Both the position numbers and the translations under genes were made by a program. From NCBI GenBank assembly GCA_000965745.1, contig CP009479.1:124001-188000 (forward strand): a stretch of DNA of 64,000 bases, in the 5' to 3' direction. Under the pieces are notes generated by a model. It was not told the DNA's origin. It was given only the letters and a program-made list of their open reading frames with translations, and made no database searches. The first letter of the stretch is position 1, and the number at the start of each line of letters is the position of its first letter. Below are positions 16,741-25,587 of the stretch, piece by piece. This stretch comes from an uncultured archaeon. GTDB taxonomy: Archaea > Thermoplasmatota > Thermoplasmata > Thermoplasmatales > Thermoplasmataceae.

Positions 16741-18227
16741 ACGTGGATTTTGACAAATTTCCGGACACATCATACATAAGTATACCATCAAATCCCCTTG
16801 AGAGGGTGATTGGCCAGGCAGAAGCTGTCAGAATGGCCAAGATTGCAGCCAGACAGAGAAGGCACCTGTTGCTTGTAGGCCCTCCCGGTGTCGGCAAGTC
16901 AATGATCGCCCAGGCCATGTCGTTTTATGTGGAGAGGCCAAAGGAAGAGATACGCGTGGTGCATAACCCCCAGTACCCCGAAAGGCCTTTCACTGAAGTC
17001 AAGACATTTCAGGAGATCAATAAGGAAAAGGAGGAGATGAACTCCGTTGAGGGGGAGACGATAGATCCGAGGGATGCCCCGACATCAGTAGCGGAGAGGC
17101 TTGGATACAGATGCCCCAGATGCAGTTTTTATTCTCAGCCTTCAGACAGTATATGCCCCAACTGCAACAATCCGAAGGTGCAGGGGGGAGTTACCCAGCA
17201 GGGCCCCTTTGGTGACGTTTTCAATGTCATAGGCGCGGCCTTTGGAGTCCAGAACAACACAGAAAGGGTTACATCTACGAGAAGGACTGGCGACCACGAG
17301 GAAGTGATCGTTTACGAGAGGGCCGGCGAAAGAATAAAGATCCTGGATGAAAAGACTCTTGAAAGAAAGAGGAGGATGGAGAAGAAAAGCCCAAGCAAGA
17401 CAATAGTGCCAATCAGCAGGAACCCGTTCGTTCTTGCGACAGGGGCCAGCGAGACTGAATTGCTTGGAGACGTAAGGCATGACCCATATGGAGGGCATCC
17501 GCAACTCGGAACTCTCCCCTATGAGAGGGTCATCTCAGGAGCAATTCATGAGGCCCATGAAGGGGTGCTTTTCATAGACGAGGTCACCCACCTCGGAAAC
17601 ATACAGAGGTTCATACTTACAGCCATGCAGGAGAGAAACTTCCCCATAACAGGAAGAAATCCACAGAGCGCAGGAGCAAGCGTGAGAGTTGACAATGTGC
17701 CCACTGATTTCATACTGGTTGCTGCGTGCAACATACAGGACCTTCGGCATATTCTCAGCCCCCTGAGGTCAAGAATAGTCGGGAGCGGTTACGAAATACT
17801 TATGGAAATCGCAATCCCGGACACTCCTGAGAACAGGATGAGGTATCTTCAGTTCATAGCACAGGAGATAATCATAGACGGGAAGATACCCCACATGACA
17901 ATAGATGCTGCGAAGCTGATAATCGATGAAGGCAAGAGAAGGGCCAAGGAAATAGACCACAAGGACAATGCTCTGACACTCAGGCTGAGGGAACTCGGCG
18001 GGCTGATAAGGGCCTCAGGCGACATCGCTGTTTCCAAGGAAAAGAAGCTCATCGACATAGAAGACGTGAATGAGGCACTCCAGACTTACCTACCGGTGGA
18101 AGAGAAGATCAAGAAGTACTATGGGAACATGGGTGCAGCACTATCCACTGAAACTACGATTTCCCAGAGGGCGGAAGAGTATTATTTCAATTACCACGAC
18201 TACAACAGCGACCGGTCATACGACTGA
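16722..18227 (+). CDS. Lon-like AAA+ ATPase with zinc-finger insert, no protease domain
   Basis: 501 residues. Walker A LVGPPGVGKSMIAQAM (about residues 50-65), a zinc-finger-like insert CPRCSFYSQPSDSICPNC (about 129-146), Walker B VLFIDEVTHLG, and sensor/arginine-finger region ILSPLRSRIVGSGYE. The ATPase core is like archaeal LonB, but the frame ends about 15 residues after KKYYGNMGAALSTE, with no Ser-Lys protease domain and no membrane segments. It may act as an unfoldase, remodeller or DNA-linked ATPase. The start overlaps dnaG by 19 bases, so it is translationally coupled to a replication/RNA-processing protein, which argues against a proteolytic role. Confidence 0.82.
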   Translation: MGSSYVNVDFDKFPDTSYISIPSNPLERVIGQAEAVRMAKIAARQRRHLLLVGPPGVGKSMIAQAMSFYVERPKEEIRVVHNPQYPERPFTEVKTFQEINKEKEEMNSVEGETIDPRDAPTSVAERLGYRCPRCSFYSQPSDSICPNCNNPKVQGGVTQQGPFGDVFNVIGAAFGVQNNTERVTSTRRTGDHEEVIVYERAGERIKILDEKTLERKRRMEKKSPSKTIVPISRNPFVLATGASETELLGDVRHDPYGGHPQLGTLPYERVISGAIHEAHEGVLFIDEVTHLGNIQRFILTAMQERNFPITGRNPQSAGASVRVDNVPTDFILVAACNIQDLRHILSPLRSRIVGSGYEILMEIAIPDTPENRMRYLQFIAQEIIIDGKIPHMTIDAAKLIIDEGKRRAKEIDHKDNALTLRLRELGGLIRASGDIAVSKEKKLIDIEDVNEALQTYLPVEEKIKKYYGNMGAALSTETTISQRAEEYYFNYHDYNSDRSYD

Positions 18228-18385
18228 TATTGCAGAATTACTCCCATCCCCCCACCATCTTTTAATCATTTCTAGAGCAGGAATTCACAGCCTCTGAACA
18301 GACCATGCACTGCATTTTTTTCACTATCCCGAATGCAATTGCAATAACTAATATATTGTAATTCGTTTGCCGAGACGGAGATCAA

Positions 18386-20152
18386 ATGAATATATCATAC
18401 ACTGTTGAAATGAAAAAACCACAAACACATTTCTTCCAAATCACAATGGTCGTTGACGAGGTCGGGGAGGACTCCGTTACAGCAACAATGCCGGTCTGGA
18501 CTCCGGGAGCCTATGAAATAGCCGATTTTCCAAGGCATGTAAGGAACCTCAGGGTCGTTACAGGCGAAAAGAAGCCTCTGCCTGTGCAGAGAAAGGACAA
18601 GGCTTCATGGAAAATACTCAACGGTAATGTAAGATCATTCAAGGTGACCTACGAAGTATACGCGAACGAGCTTTCAGTCCACACAAGCCATCTTGATTCA
18701 TCACATGGGTACATAAACGGCGCTGGAATGTTCCTCTACCTTGACGGATACAAGGACCAGGTATCCGAAGTGAATATCAAGCCGCCACAGAACTGGAAGA
18801 TATCCACAGGGATGGAAAAAACAGGGGATAACAAGTACAGGGCAATCAATTATGATATCCTGATAGATTCGCCAATAGAGATAGGGACGCACAGATCCCT
18901 CTTCTTCGAGGTGGCTGGAAAAGAGCATGAGATCGTCCTCTACGGAAGTGGAAACGAGAACGAGGAGAAGCTCAAGCAGGATGTCCAGAAGCTTGTTGAA
19001 TCATATTACGGGCTTATGGGGTCACTTCCGTACAAGAGATATGTGTTCATTTACCACCTTGTCAATGAGCCGGATTTTTTCGGTGGACTCGAGCACCTGA
19101 ATTCTACCTCTATAGACGTATACAGCCAGACATTCGCGCCGAAGGACGAATACAACAAGTTTCTCAGTGTTACTTCCCATGAATTCTTCCACCTCTGGAA
19201 CGTAAAAAGGCTGAAGCCCGTTGAGCTTGGGCCCTTCAACTACCAGCAGGAAGTCTACACAACGCTTCTCTGGCTCAGCGAGGGAGTTACAAACTTCTAC
19301 ACATGGGTCATGATGCTCAGGTCGGGAGTTGCAACAAAGGAGGAATACCTTGAACACCTGATGGAGACCATAAGATACTACGACATTCTCCCGGGCACTG
19401 CAGTGGAATCTGCCGCAGACTCTTCATTTGATTCGTGGATAAAGCTCTACAGGCCGTCCCCCAATAATGTGAACAGTTACGTCTCATACTACCTGAAGGG
19501 CGAGATCCTGGGCATGATGCTGAGTGCAAGGATTGTTGAGGCAACAAACGGGTCCAAGTCACTGGACGAGTTCTTCAGGCTGCTTCTCGACAGGTACAAC
19601 AAAGACGGGAAGGGGTTTACCGAGAAGGACATACTCGGCGCCCTGAAAGAAGTGTCAGGGAAGGATTTCATCGAATTCTTTGACAAATACGTACGCGGCA
19701 CGCAAAAGATAGATTTTGATGATGAGCTCAAGAGAATTGGCTACAATATAAAGAGGGGTTACAAGAAGGTTGATAATGTGGAACCCGAGACCAAGGCATT
19801 CATGGGTCTTTTCGTAAAGGGAAACGGAGGAAAATTCTCAGTGGAAGCTGTTCTTGAAGGGACACCCGCCTTCGAATACGGGATAAATTACAAGGACGAG
19901 CTTGTCTCGATCAACAAGCAGAAATTCGGCGACAGATACCTGAAGAACATCAGGGAAGATTTCCGCAGGTTCAAGATCGATGACCTCAAGGATTACATGC
20001 CCGGAGACAGGGTAAAAGTCCATCTCTTCAGGAGGGGGCTGCTCACGGATGTTGATGTTGTGCTCGGAAAAGCCCCGTTTGAATATTATAAGGCAGAGGA
20101 AATTGATGACGATGCCTTCAGAAAGTACTCTGAAAAATTCCTGATTGGGTAA
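18386..20152 (+). CDS. M61-family metallopeptidase with C-terminal PDZ domain
   Basis: Zinc aminopeptidase of the glycyl-aminopeptidase family. 588 residues: an N-terminal beta domain (TMPVWTPGAYEIADFPRHVR), a catalytic domain with HEFFH (His265, Glu266, His269) and the third ligand Glu299 in WLSEGVTNFY, then a C-terminal PDZ-like domain from about 480 (GTPAFEYGINYKDELVSIN). No signal peptide, so probably cytosolic, perhaps working on peptides left by the proteasome or tricorn. Monocistronic; AT-rich promoter sequence around 18343-18362. Confidence 0.9.
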   Translation: MNISYTVEMKKPQTHFFQITMVVDEVGEDSVTATMPVWTPGAYEIADFPRHVRNLRVVTGEKKPLPVQRKDKASWKILNGNVRSFKVTYEVYANELSVHTSHLDSSHGYINGAGMFLYLDGYKDQVSEVNIKPPQNWKISTGMEKTGDNKYRAINYDILIDSPIEIGTHRSLFFEVAGKEHEIVLYGSGNENEEKLKQDVQKLVESYYGLMGSLPYKRYVFIYHLVNEPDFFGGLEHLNSTSIDVYSQTFAPKDEYNKFLSVTSHEFFHLWNVKRLKPVELGPFNYQQEVYTTLLWLSEGVTNFYTWVMMLRSGVATKEEYLEHLMETIRYYDILPGTAVESAADSSFDSWIKLYRPSPNNVNSYVSYYLKGEILGMMLSARIVEATNGSKSLDEFFRLLLDRYNKDGKGFTEKDILGALKEVSGKDFIEFFDKYVRGTQKIDFDDELKRIGYNIKRGYKKVDNVEPETKAFMGLFVKGNGGKFSVEAVLEGTPAFEYGINYKDELVSINKQKFGDRYLKNIREDFRRFKIDDLKDYMPGDRVKVHLFRRGLLTDVDVVLGKAPFEYYKAEEIDDDAFRKYSEKFLIG

Positions 20153-20196
20153 AAACCATTTAACCTATATATATTCGGACAATATTGTCAACCAAT

Positions 20197-20796
20197 ATGA
20201 TCCTCATACTTGAAGAATACTTCAAAGATCTGCCAGTCAAGAAGAGGATTGTGGAAGGTCTCTACAGCCATGGCATTTCAGTAAGGAACGGAAAGTTCTA
20301 CGTGGGGGATATGGAGCTCTCCGTCACGGAGGTCTCCAAGGCCTTCAACGTAAACAGGAGAACGGTATACGATACCATAAGGGTCATTGAGGAAAGGGAG
20401 GAGATCAGGAAGGTAATGGCAGAACTCCGCCCGGTTGCAGACATCGCGGACATTGCACCACTCCTCGGAAACCAGGTGGTCCTGGCCTACACCTCCCCTG
20501 GGTCATTTACCGCAAGCTACGGCAAGTTTGTGGACGTGATACAGAAATACGGCTGCTACGTAAAGGAAGTCACGGGAAGGAACATAGGCAAATCAGAGAG
20601 CTTCATGAGGGCCATATTCTACCGCACTGTGCCCGCAAGAATTTTTGACGAAATGGCTGCAATAGAAGGAATCCAGAAGATGATCATAACAACCCCCGAA
20701 AACATCCACGTTGAGCCTGTCTGCAACAAATGCGTCGTCAAGGTCTGCCCAAACAAGATTTCCACCGGGGTCGCAGAATCCATGTACGATCTCTGA
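20197..20796 (+). CDS. HTH regulator with C-terminal ACT-like domain
   Basis: 199 residues. N-terminal helix-turn-helix (VTEVSKAFNVNRRTVYDTIR, about 40-60) and a C-terminal region that looks like a ligand-binding ACT-type domain (VLAYTSPGSFTASYGKFVDV), ending in a short Cys-containing tail (CNKCVVKVCPNK). Resembles the archaeal class of amino-acid-metabolism regulators with an ACT domain; that match is from memory. The ATG at 20197 is chosen over a TTG at 20185 because CTATATATATTC (20165-20175) is centred about 27 bases upstream. The cysteines near the C-terminus could bind metal. Confidence 0.78.
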   Translation: MILILEEYFKDLPVKKRIVEGLYSHGISVRNGKFYVGDMELSVTEVSKAFNVNRRTVYDTIRVIEEREEIRKVMAELRPVADIADIAPLLGNQVVLAYTSPGSFTASYGKFVDVIQKYGCYVKEVTGRNIGKSESFMRAIFYRTVPARIFDEMAAIEGIQKMIITTPENIHVEPVCNKCVVKVCPNKISTGVAESMYDL

Positions 20797-20823
20797 AATT
20801 TTCTGTCTTTGCAGCCTTCTCTC

Positions 20824-21261
20824 CTACTGGACTGTGTTAATGCTTACCCTGCCGTCCGGAAGTATGATGGCTTCAAGTGAAACAGTTACGATCCCGTTGT
20901 CGAGGTATGATGATGCAGCAGCCTGGATAAGTGTCATTATGCCCAGCGCGGTGCTCTTGATTTTAACTTGCTCCCCGTCTGCGAACCTTATGATCTCCTT
21001 AGCGACATCCAGTATGTGAAGGCCGGATCCGATCCTTGCCCTTTTTATTAAACCAACATTTTCAGCCATCTGGATCGTGTCCGCTGCAGTGTTTATGTTT
21101 CTCAGGGCCCTTCTTTCAAGTATTGAGACGTCCTGCCTCGATATGCCCAGCTTCCTTGCTGTCTCTTCCTGAGTAAGATTCTGTTTTCTCAGTTCGAGGA
21201 TCTGAAGCTGCCTCTCAGTCAGTAGCCCGCCGATCCTGTGCTGCCTGTCCCCTTCGCTCAA
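20824..21261 (-). CDS. Tfx-family DNA-binding regulator
   Basis: 145 residues with an N-terminal sigma-like HTH (LTERQLQILELRKQNLTQEE, then RKLGISRQDVSILERRALRN) and the characteristic Tfx C-terminal domain (IRFADGEQVKIKS, IILPDGRVSINTV). The prototype Tfx of Methanothermobacter binds the promoter of the molybdenum formylmethanofuran dehydrogenase operon. Here the gene is divergent from a tungstate/molybdate transporter and is therefore its likely regulator; the C-terminal domain is a candidate oxyanion or cofactor sensor. The start is a TTG at 21261, with a TATA-like AACATAAATAC about 27 bases upstream. Confidence 0.87.
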   Translation of the reverse strand: MSEGDRQHRIGGLLTERQLQILELRKQNLTQEETARKLGISRQDVSILERRALRNINTAADTIQMAENVGLIKRARIGSGLHILDVAKEIIRFADGEQVKIKSTALGIMTLIQAAASSYLDNGIVTVSLEAIILPDGRVSINTVQ

Positions 21262-21346
21262 CAGGGTGGAATATTCTGCTAGTATTTATGTTTACAGTGA
21301 TAACAGAATCTAACACTATCGTAATCATTAATAAATCCATCATATT
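21262..21346. promoter_or_regulatory. Divergent promoter region tfx / wtpA
   Basis: 85 bases hold the promoters of both the Tfx-type regulator and the transporter operon. TATA-like sequence TAGTATTTATG around 21280-21290 may serve both strands. No perfect palindrome was found, but this is where a Tfx operator would be expected. Confidence 0.5.
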
Positions 21347-22396
21347 ATGAGGTTCGTGAAGAAGCTAACAGCACAGACAACTTCAGTAATAGTGGCCCTG
21401 ATTGTTGTGGGAGTTGCAGCCTATGCAATCACTGAACACAACAGCACTGGAAAGGCATCGTCACCGCTTATCGTCTATTCCGCAGATGCGTATGTCAAGG
21501 AATCCAGCACGCTGTTGAGCCAGTTCCACAACAAGAGTGGCGCATCAGTCGCGCCAGTGAAGGGGGGAGGTTCCCTAACGGATGCAAGGCAGATAGGCCA
21601 GGGATCGCCAAGTGATGTTTTCATATCAGTCTCGCTCAGCTCCTATGGAAAATCATATCTGCATAGCCGTTACAGCGGATGGGCAGTCGCCTTTGCTTCT
21701 GACCAGATGGTTCTTGCATATTCTTCAGCCACCAAGGCCAATTCATCTGCAGGCAGTATAATCAGCCAGTTCAGCAACGCGTCAAGATCCAACAGCACAT
21801 CTGGATACAATGCAGCATTCACCAGCCTTACGTCGGGAAATGTGAAAGTCGGAATCGCAAATCCCAACAGCGATCCTGCGGGGTTCAGGGGATGGCTTAC
21901 CCTCGAGATAGCCGGGTATGTGTTCCATGACAACAATACATCATACTACACGCACAGGATTTCAGCCAACGGGGGGAACATATCGGCAGGAGATGCGTCA
22001 CAGCTTGTATCGCCACTTGAAAGCGGAAACATCCAGTTCCTCTTCATATACAGGTCTGCTGCCATTGTCAAGGGGCTGAATTATATAGCCCTGCCGGCAT
22101 CGGTGAACCTGGGCAGCGTGAACTATGCAGGGTTCTACTCCGGGTTCAGCTACAATCTTTCCTCCGGGAGCGCAACTGGAGCGCCAATTTACCTCTACAT
22201 CACTGCCCTCAACGGCTCTTCAGACATGCAGACAGCAATGAGCTTCACTGAGTACGTGCTCAACAACACGGCGCTGCTCAAGGCCTACGGGCTTACGCCG
22301 ATAACGCCTGCACTTTTGTACAACAGCACCGCCCCTCCTCCGGGGATATCGGAGTACCTTAGCTCTGGAAAGGCGGCACATGCAGGGGGCATCTGA
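21347..22396 (+). CDS. wtpA: Molybdate/tungstate ABC transporter substrate-binding protein
   Basis: 349 residues. N-terminal membrane anchor (about 12-28, SVIVALIVVGVAAYAI), then a type II periplasmic-binding fold: IVYSADAYVKES, KGGGSLTDARQIGQGSPSD, and GIANPNSDPAGFRG, a signature of WtpA/ModA oxyanion-binding proteins. Many Asn-x-Ser/Thr sequons fit a glycosylated outer surface. It has no lipobox Cys, so it is anchored by the N-terminal helix. First gene of wtpA-wtpB-wtpC. Tungstate versus molybdate specificity cannot be read here. Confidence 0.88.
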   Translation: MRFVKKLTAQTTSVIVALIVVGVAAYAITEHNSTGKASSPLIVYSADAYVKESSTLLSQFHNKSGASVAPVKGGGSLTDARQIGQGSPSDVFISVSLSSYGKSYLHSRYSGWAVAFASDQMVLAYSSATKANSSAGSIISQFSNASRSNSTSGYNAAFTSLTSGNVKVGIANPNSDPAGFRGWLTLEIAGYVFHDNNTSYYTHRISANGGNISAGDASQLVSPLESGNIQFLFIYRSAAIVKGLNYIALPASVNLGSVNYAGFYSGFSYNLSSGSATGAPIYLYITALNGSSDMQTAMSFTEYVLNNTALLKAYGLTPITPALLYNSTAPPPGISEYLSSGKAAHAGGI

Positions 22397-22454
22397 TTCC
22401 TGCATCATAAATAATTTAGAGGCGCCCCCACTATGGGTATTTGAGGTATGACAG

Positions 22455-23276
22455 ATGGTTCAGAGGAGAAAAAGGCAGCCGGACAGCCTGAGCATCATAT
22501 CGGGCATTTCCGTTTTCCTCCTTTCAATACCAGTCATCATTATCCTCATTTACGGCTTCATTGTTTTCAGGAGCGCCCAGGGCTTCTCCCACACAGTCCT
22601 GCTGTCTATCTCACTGACCCTTGCCTCTTCCGCAACTGCAGCGGCAATAGTTTTCGCTGTTTTTACACCCCTGGCCTATGAGCTTGCACGGAGAAGGAAT
22701 TCGCTTCTAGAGACTGCTTCTGACATTCCGGCTTCAATTCCACACCCTATAATCGGGATTGCACTCCTGATACTTGATTCGCCTATCACTCCTACTGGCA
22801 GATTCCTGAACTACATAGGGATAAATTTCTTCGATACCTTCCAGGGGCTCGTTGCAGCACTGGTGATTGTCTCAGCCCCGGTTTACATCCGTGCCGCACA
22901 GTCATTATTCTCTTCACGCAGGGTGGAGCCTGAGCTACTTGCCTCCTCACTGGGGGCATCACGGCTGAAAGTACTTTACACTGTTGTTGTTGCGGATTCG
23001 CTGCGGGGAGTCATGTCCGCCTCGCTTACTGCCATGAGCAGGGCCATGAGCGAGTTCGGATCCATTGCCATAGTTGCATATTACGTTCTTCAGGCACCCT
23101 TCAGCGGCGTGGAGCCGGCATCCGTGCTGATCTATGAATACTACGGGTATTACGGGCCGCAGGTTGCAGTAACCGTTTCAGCGTTGATGATTCTGATCTC
23201 CATGGCAGTGATTATCGCAATGCGCATAGTCAGCAGGGCAAAACGGAAGTATTCGTCCGGCAGGGTGGTGAGATGA
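22455..23276 (+). CDS. wtpB: Molybdate/tungstate ABC transporter permease
   Basis: 273 residues with about six membrane spans (for instance ISVFLLSIPVIIILIYGFIV and LTLASSATAAAIVFAVFTPL). The EAA-like coupling loop reads ELLASSLGASRLKVLYTVVV, and IPHPIIGIALL is typical of ModB/WtpB. It forms the membrane channel of the importer with WtpA and the ATPase. The start is the ATG at 22455; a GAGG-type site precedes it. It sits 58 bases after wtpA and 1 base before the ATPase. Confidence 0.9.
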   Translation: MVQRRKRQPDSLSIISGISVFLLSIPVIIILIYGFIVFRSAQGFSHTVLLSISLTLASSATAAAIVFAVFTPLAYELARRRNSLLETASDIPASIPHPIIGIALLILDSPITPTGRFLNYIGINFFDTFQGLVAALVIVSAPVYIRAAQSLFSSRRVEPELLASSLGASRLKVLYTVVVADSLRGVMSASLTAMSRAMSEFGSIAIVAYYVLQAPFSGVEPASVLIYEYYGYYGPQVAVTVSALMILISMAVIIAMRIVSRAKRKYSSGRVVR

Positions 23277-23277
23277 A

Positions 23278-23871
23278 GTGATTGACATCCAGGTTCAATT
23301 CACCAGGGGGGAGTTCTCCCTTGAAGCCTCACTTAAGGATTCCGGGTTTGTTGGGCTTACGGGGGCAAACGGTTCCGGGAAAACAACCCTCCTGCACCTG
23401 GTTGCAGGTGTCGAGGTTCCGGACAGCGGGCGCATAATCGTTGGCAGCCGGGACATAACATTCCTGCCTATCAACGAGAGAAGAGTTGTTTACCTAAATC
23501 CGGAGACCTACTTCGGCCATGTTGATGTGGAAAGGCACCTTGCATGGGGAATCCGCGGCGGAAAAGAGCAGCATGAGGATTCCATAAACGAGATGAAGAG
23601 GGCCCTGGGAATAACATATACAGGAAAAGTATCCGTCCTCAGCCTTGGCCAGAGGGCGAGGGTCATACTAGGCACAGCTATGCTCGCACAGCCTGACCTG
23701 GTTTTGATTGACGAGCTCTTTGCAAACATAAGTGAGGCGGAGAGTGTTGTTGAATATGTGAAGGAGTATGCCGGAGGCGGGGGTTCGGACGTGATTTTCG
23801 TCTCCCAGGAACAGGGGGCACTGAGAGCTGCCGACACCGTCTACAGAATGGAAAATGGCAGAATTGTGTAA
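23278..23871 (+). CDS. wtpC: ABC transporter ATPase of the wtp/mod operon, atypical
   Basis: 197 residues, short for ModC/WtpC (no TOBE/oxyanion-sensing C-terminal domain). Walker A GLTGANGSGKTTLLHLVAG, signature LSLGQRARV and Walker B LVLIDELFA are intact. Two conserved catalytic positions are changed: the Q-loop Gln is Asn (VVYLNPETYFGH) and the switch His is Gln (IFVSQEQGALRAAD). It starts with GTG one base after the permease stop, and GGTGAG serves as its ribosome binding site. It probably still powers the importer, but with unusual ATPase chemistry; loss of TOBE means oxyanion feedback must come from elsewhere, possibly Tfx. Confidence 0.85.
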   Translation: MIDIQVQFTRGEFSLEASLKDSGFVGLTGANGSGKTTLLHLVAGVEVPDSGRIIVGSRDITFLPINERRVVYLNPETYFGHVDVERHLAWGIRGGKEQHEDSINEMKRALGITYTGKVSVLSLGQRARVILGTAMLAQPDLVLIDELFANISEAESVVEYVKEYAGGGGSDVIFVSQEQGALRAADTVYRMENGRIV

Positions 23872-23996
23872 TCAATTGCGGTAGTGGGAAATGTTCGGGA
23901 TGCCCTTCCTGTACTGACCTGAACAGGACCTCCGGGCATGGGAAATTCGAAGATCCGATAAAAATTTTAATATATGAGTTGCAATACAATATATTC

Positions 23997-24950
23997 GTGG
24001 AAGATCCAAGAAGGTCGATGATCAAGACCCTTCGTGACCGTCTGGAGTCAAGGGGATTCAGGGTATCGGATCCGGAACTGGAAGGATTTGTCAGCTTCGA
24101 TCTGATTGCCAGGAGAGATTCTGAGCGGTACATACTCAAGGTGCTGCAGAACGTTGACACGTTCAAGAGCATCAATGCGGGCGAGATCATCAGGCTGGCC
24201 AGGATGACTTCATCAGCCGCAATCGTGATTGGCGGAAGGGGAGGAAGCGGCAGCCTGCAGAGGGGTGTAGTCTACTACAGGCACCATGTGCCGATACTTT
24301 CGCTTAAGACCTATCTGGACTACATCGATGGAGATGTGCCGTATGTTTACTCGGGCCCCGGAGGTTTCTACATCCCAATAGACGGCGAAGCAATGAGGTC
24401 CGCCCGTGAGGAAATGGGTTTTTCCATAGGCTTTGTTTCAAACAAGATTGGAACATCTAGAAGATCCATATCCCTCTATGAGTCCGGGAACGCAGCCACT
24501 GTGGATATATTTCTCAAGCTTGAGAACCTTCTCCTGCGTGACATAAGGAGGAGGCTTGACATGCTCAATGTACGCTCGGAAGCACCCATAACGAGCCCGG
24601 CAGAATTTGCCAACAGCTTCATTGAAGAAGTATTCAACATAATGATGCGGGGTGGCTACGATTTCCAGTCCGTGAAGAAGTCCCCATTCGATGCGATAGC
24701 CTACGAGACGCTGGAAACGCTCATGCTTGTCGGCCTCTTCGAAGACATGAGCAGCAGGACAGAGAGGGCTGTAGCGATACGGAACGTGAGCGAGATTTTT
24801 GAGAACATACCGCTGATAATCAGCAAGACGAATACTGACAAGGAACACATTGGCGGGTGCCCAGTGATAAACCTGTCAGAGCTGAGGCATGCACAGGACA
24901 AGAGAGATATAGTAAAAATACTGGTAAAGAAGAACAGATATGACATCTGA
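23997..24950 (+). CDS. Archaeal HTH-type transcriptional regulator (Cro/C1-type HTH)
   Basis: 317 residues. N-terminal nuclease-like alpha/beta domain (IKTLRDRLESRGFRVSD, SFDLIARRDSERYILKVLQN), a central Cro/C1 helix-turn-helix (MRSAREEMGFSIGFVSNKIG, then SRRSISLYESG) and a C-terminal helical region. Belongs to a euryarchaeal family annotated only as putative HTH-type regulatory protein; no target known. The GTG at 23997 is preferred: TAATATATGAG (23969-23979) is 25 bases upstream, giving a leaderless mRNA; a TTG at 23979 would be inside the promoter. It overlaps the next gene by 11 bases. Confidence 0.85.
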   Translation: MEDPRRSMIKTLRDRLESRGFRVSDPELEGFVSFDLIARRDSERYILKVLQNVDTFKSINAGEIIRLARMTSSAAIVIGGRGGSGSLQRGVVYYRHHVPILSLKTYLDYIDGDVPYVYSGPGGFYIPIDGEAMRSAREEMGFSIGFVSNKIGTSRRSISLYESGNAATVDIFLKLENLLLRDIRRRLDMLNVRSEAPITSPAEFANSFIEEVFNIMMRGGYDFQSVKKSPFDAIAYETLETLMLVGLFEDMSSRTERAVAIRNVSEIFENIPLIISKTNTDKEHIGGCPVINLSELRHAQDKRDIVKILVKKNRYDI

Positions 24951-25587
24951 GTCAACCTACACAATCAACGGTACCAGGGTGACTCTCTTTGGGGGAATAA
25001 AGGGACTAGTATCTGAGGGTGAGGCTCTGAGGCGCGGCCTGATCATAAACAGGCCGGATGTTATTTTAATTACCATATCGGAAGAACATGTTGAAGGGCT
25101 TTCAGAGTTCATGAAAGACCCGTTCGAGATGATCCTTTCCGATTATGAGATAATCTATGGGGTGCACCTTTCCGTTTATGGTGAAGTCATGACTCCGCCC
25201 CCCATATACACTGAAAGCGTAAGGTATGCCGAAGACAACGGGATAGAAATCATCGGCCTGGACATGAACGAGGGCGAGTTTTCAAAGCTTTATTCCAAGA
25301 AAGTTGGAACATTTGCACTGGTGCGCCATTCAGTAAGGAAGAGAAGGCTCATAAAGAAGGAGTTCAAGGATCGGACGCCTGATGAATTCGTGAAATCCTG
25401 GGAAGAAAGGGTGAACAACATAAGGGCCCTGAGAGAGGTTGATCGGATACGCGTGGAGAAGATGGAAAACTCCCTCATGGAACACCTTGAAGGATCGCGA
25501 TGGAAGAATGCATTTGTTGTCGTGGACTTTGAATTCTTTGACCATTTCAACGCTTTCCTGAAAGCTATGCCTTCTGGGAATGAGTGA
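24940..25587 (+). CDS. Uncharacterised protein cotranscribed with the HTH regulator
   Basis: 215 residues. The N-terminal half (VTLFGGIKGLVSEGEALRRG, NRPDVILITISEEHVEGLSE) recalls the opening of TraB/PrgY-type proteins, where a strand is followed by a helix and a PDxxxxE-like motif, but the resemblance is weak. The C-terminal half is charged and helical (RKRRLIKKEFKDRTPDEF), then ends in AFVVVDFEFFDHFNAFLKAM. No function assigned. Its start overlaps the regulator and its end overlaps the convergent rlmE gene by 23 bases. Confidence 0.75.
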   Translation: MTSESTYTINGTRVTLFGGIKGLVSEGEALRRGLIINRPDVILITISEEHVEGLSEFMKDPFEMILSDYEIIYGVHLSVYGEVMTPPPIYTESVRYAEDNGIEIIGLDMNEGEFSKLYSKKVGTFALVRHSVRKRRLIKKEFKDRTPDEFVKSWEERVNNIRALREVDRIRVEKMENSLMEHLEGSRWKNAFVVVDFEFFDHFNAFLKAMPSGNE

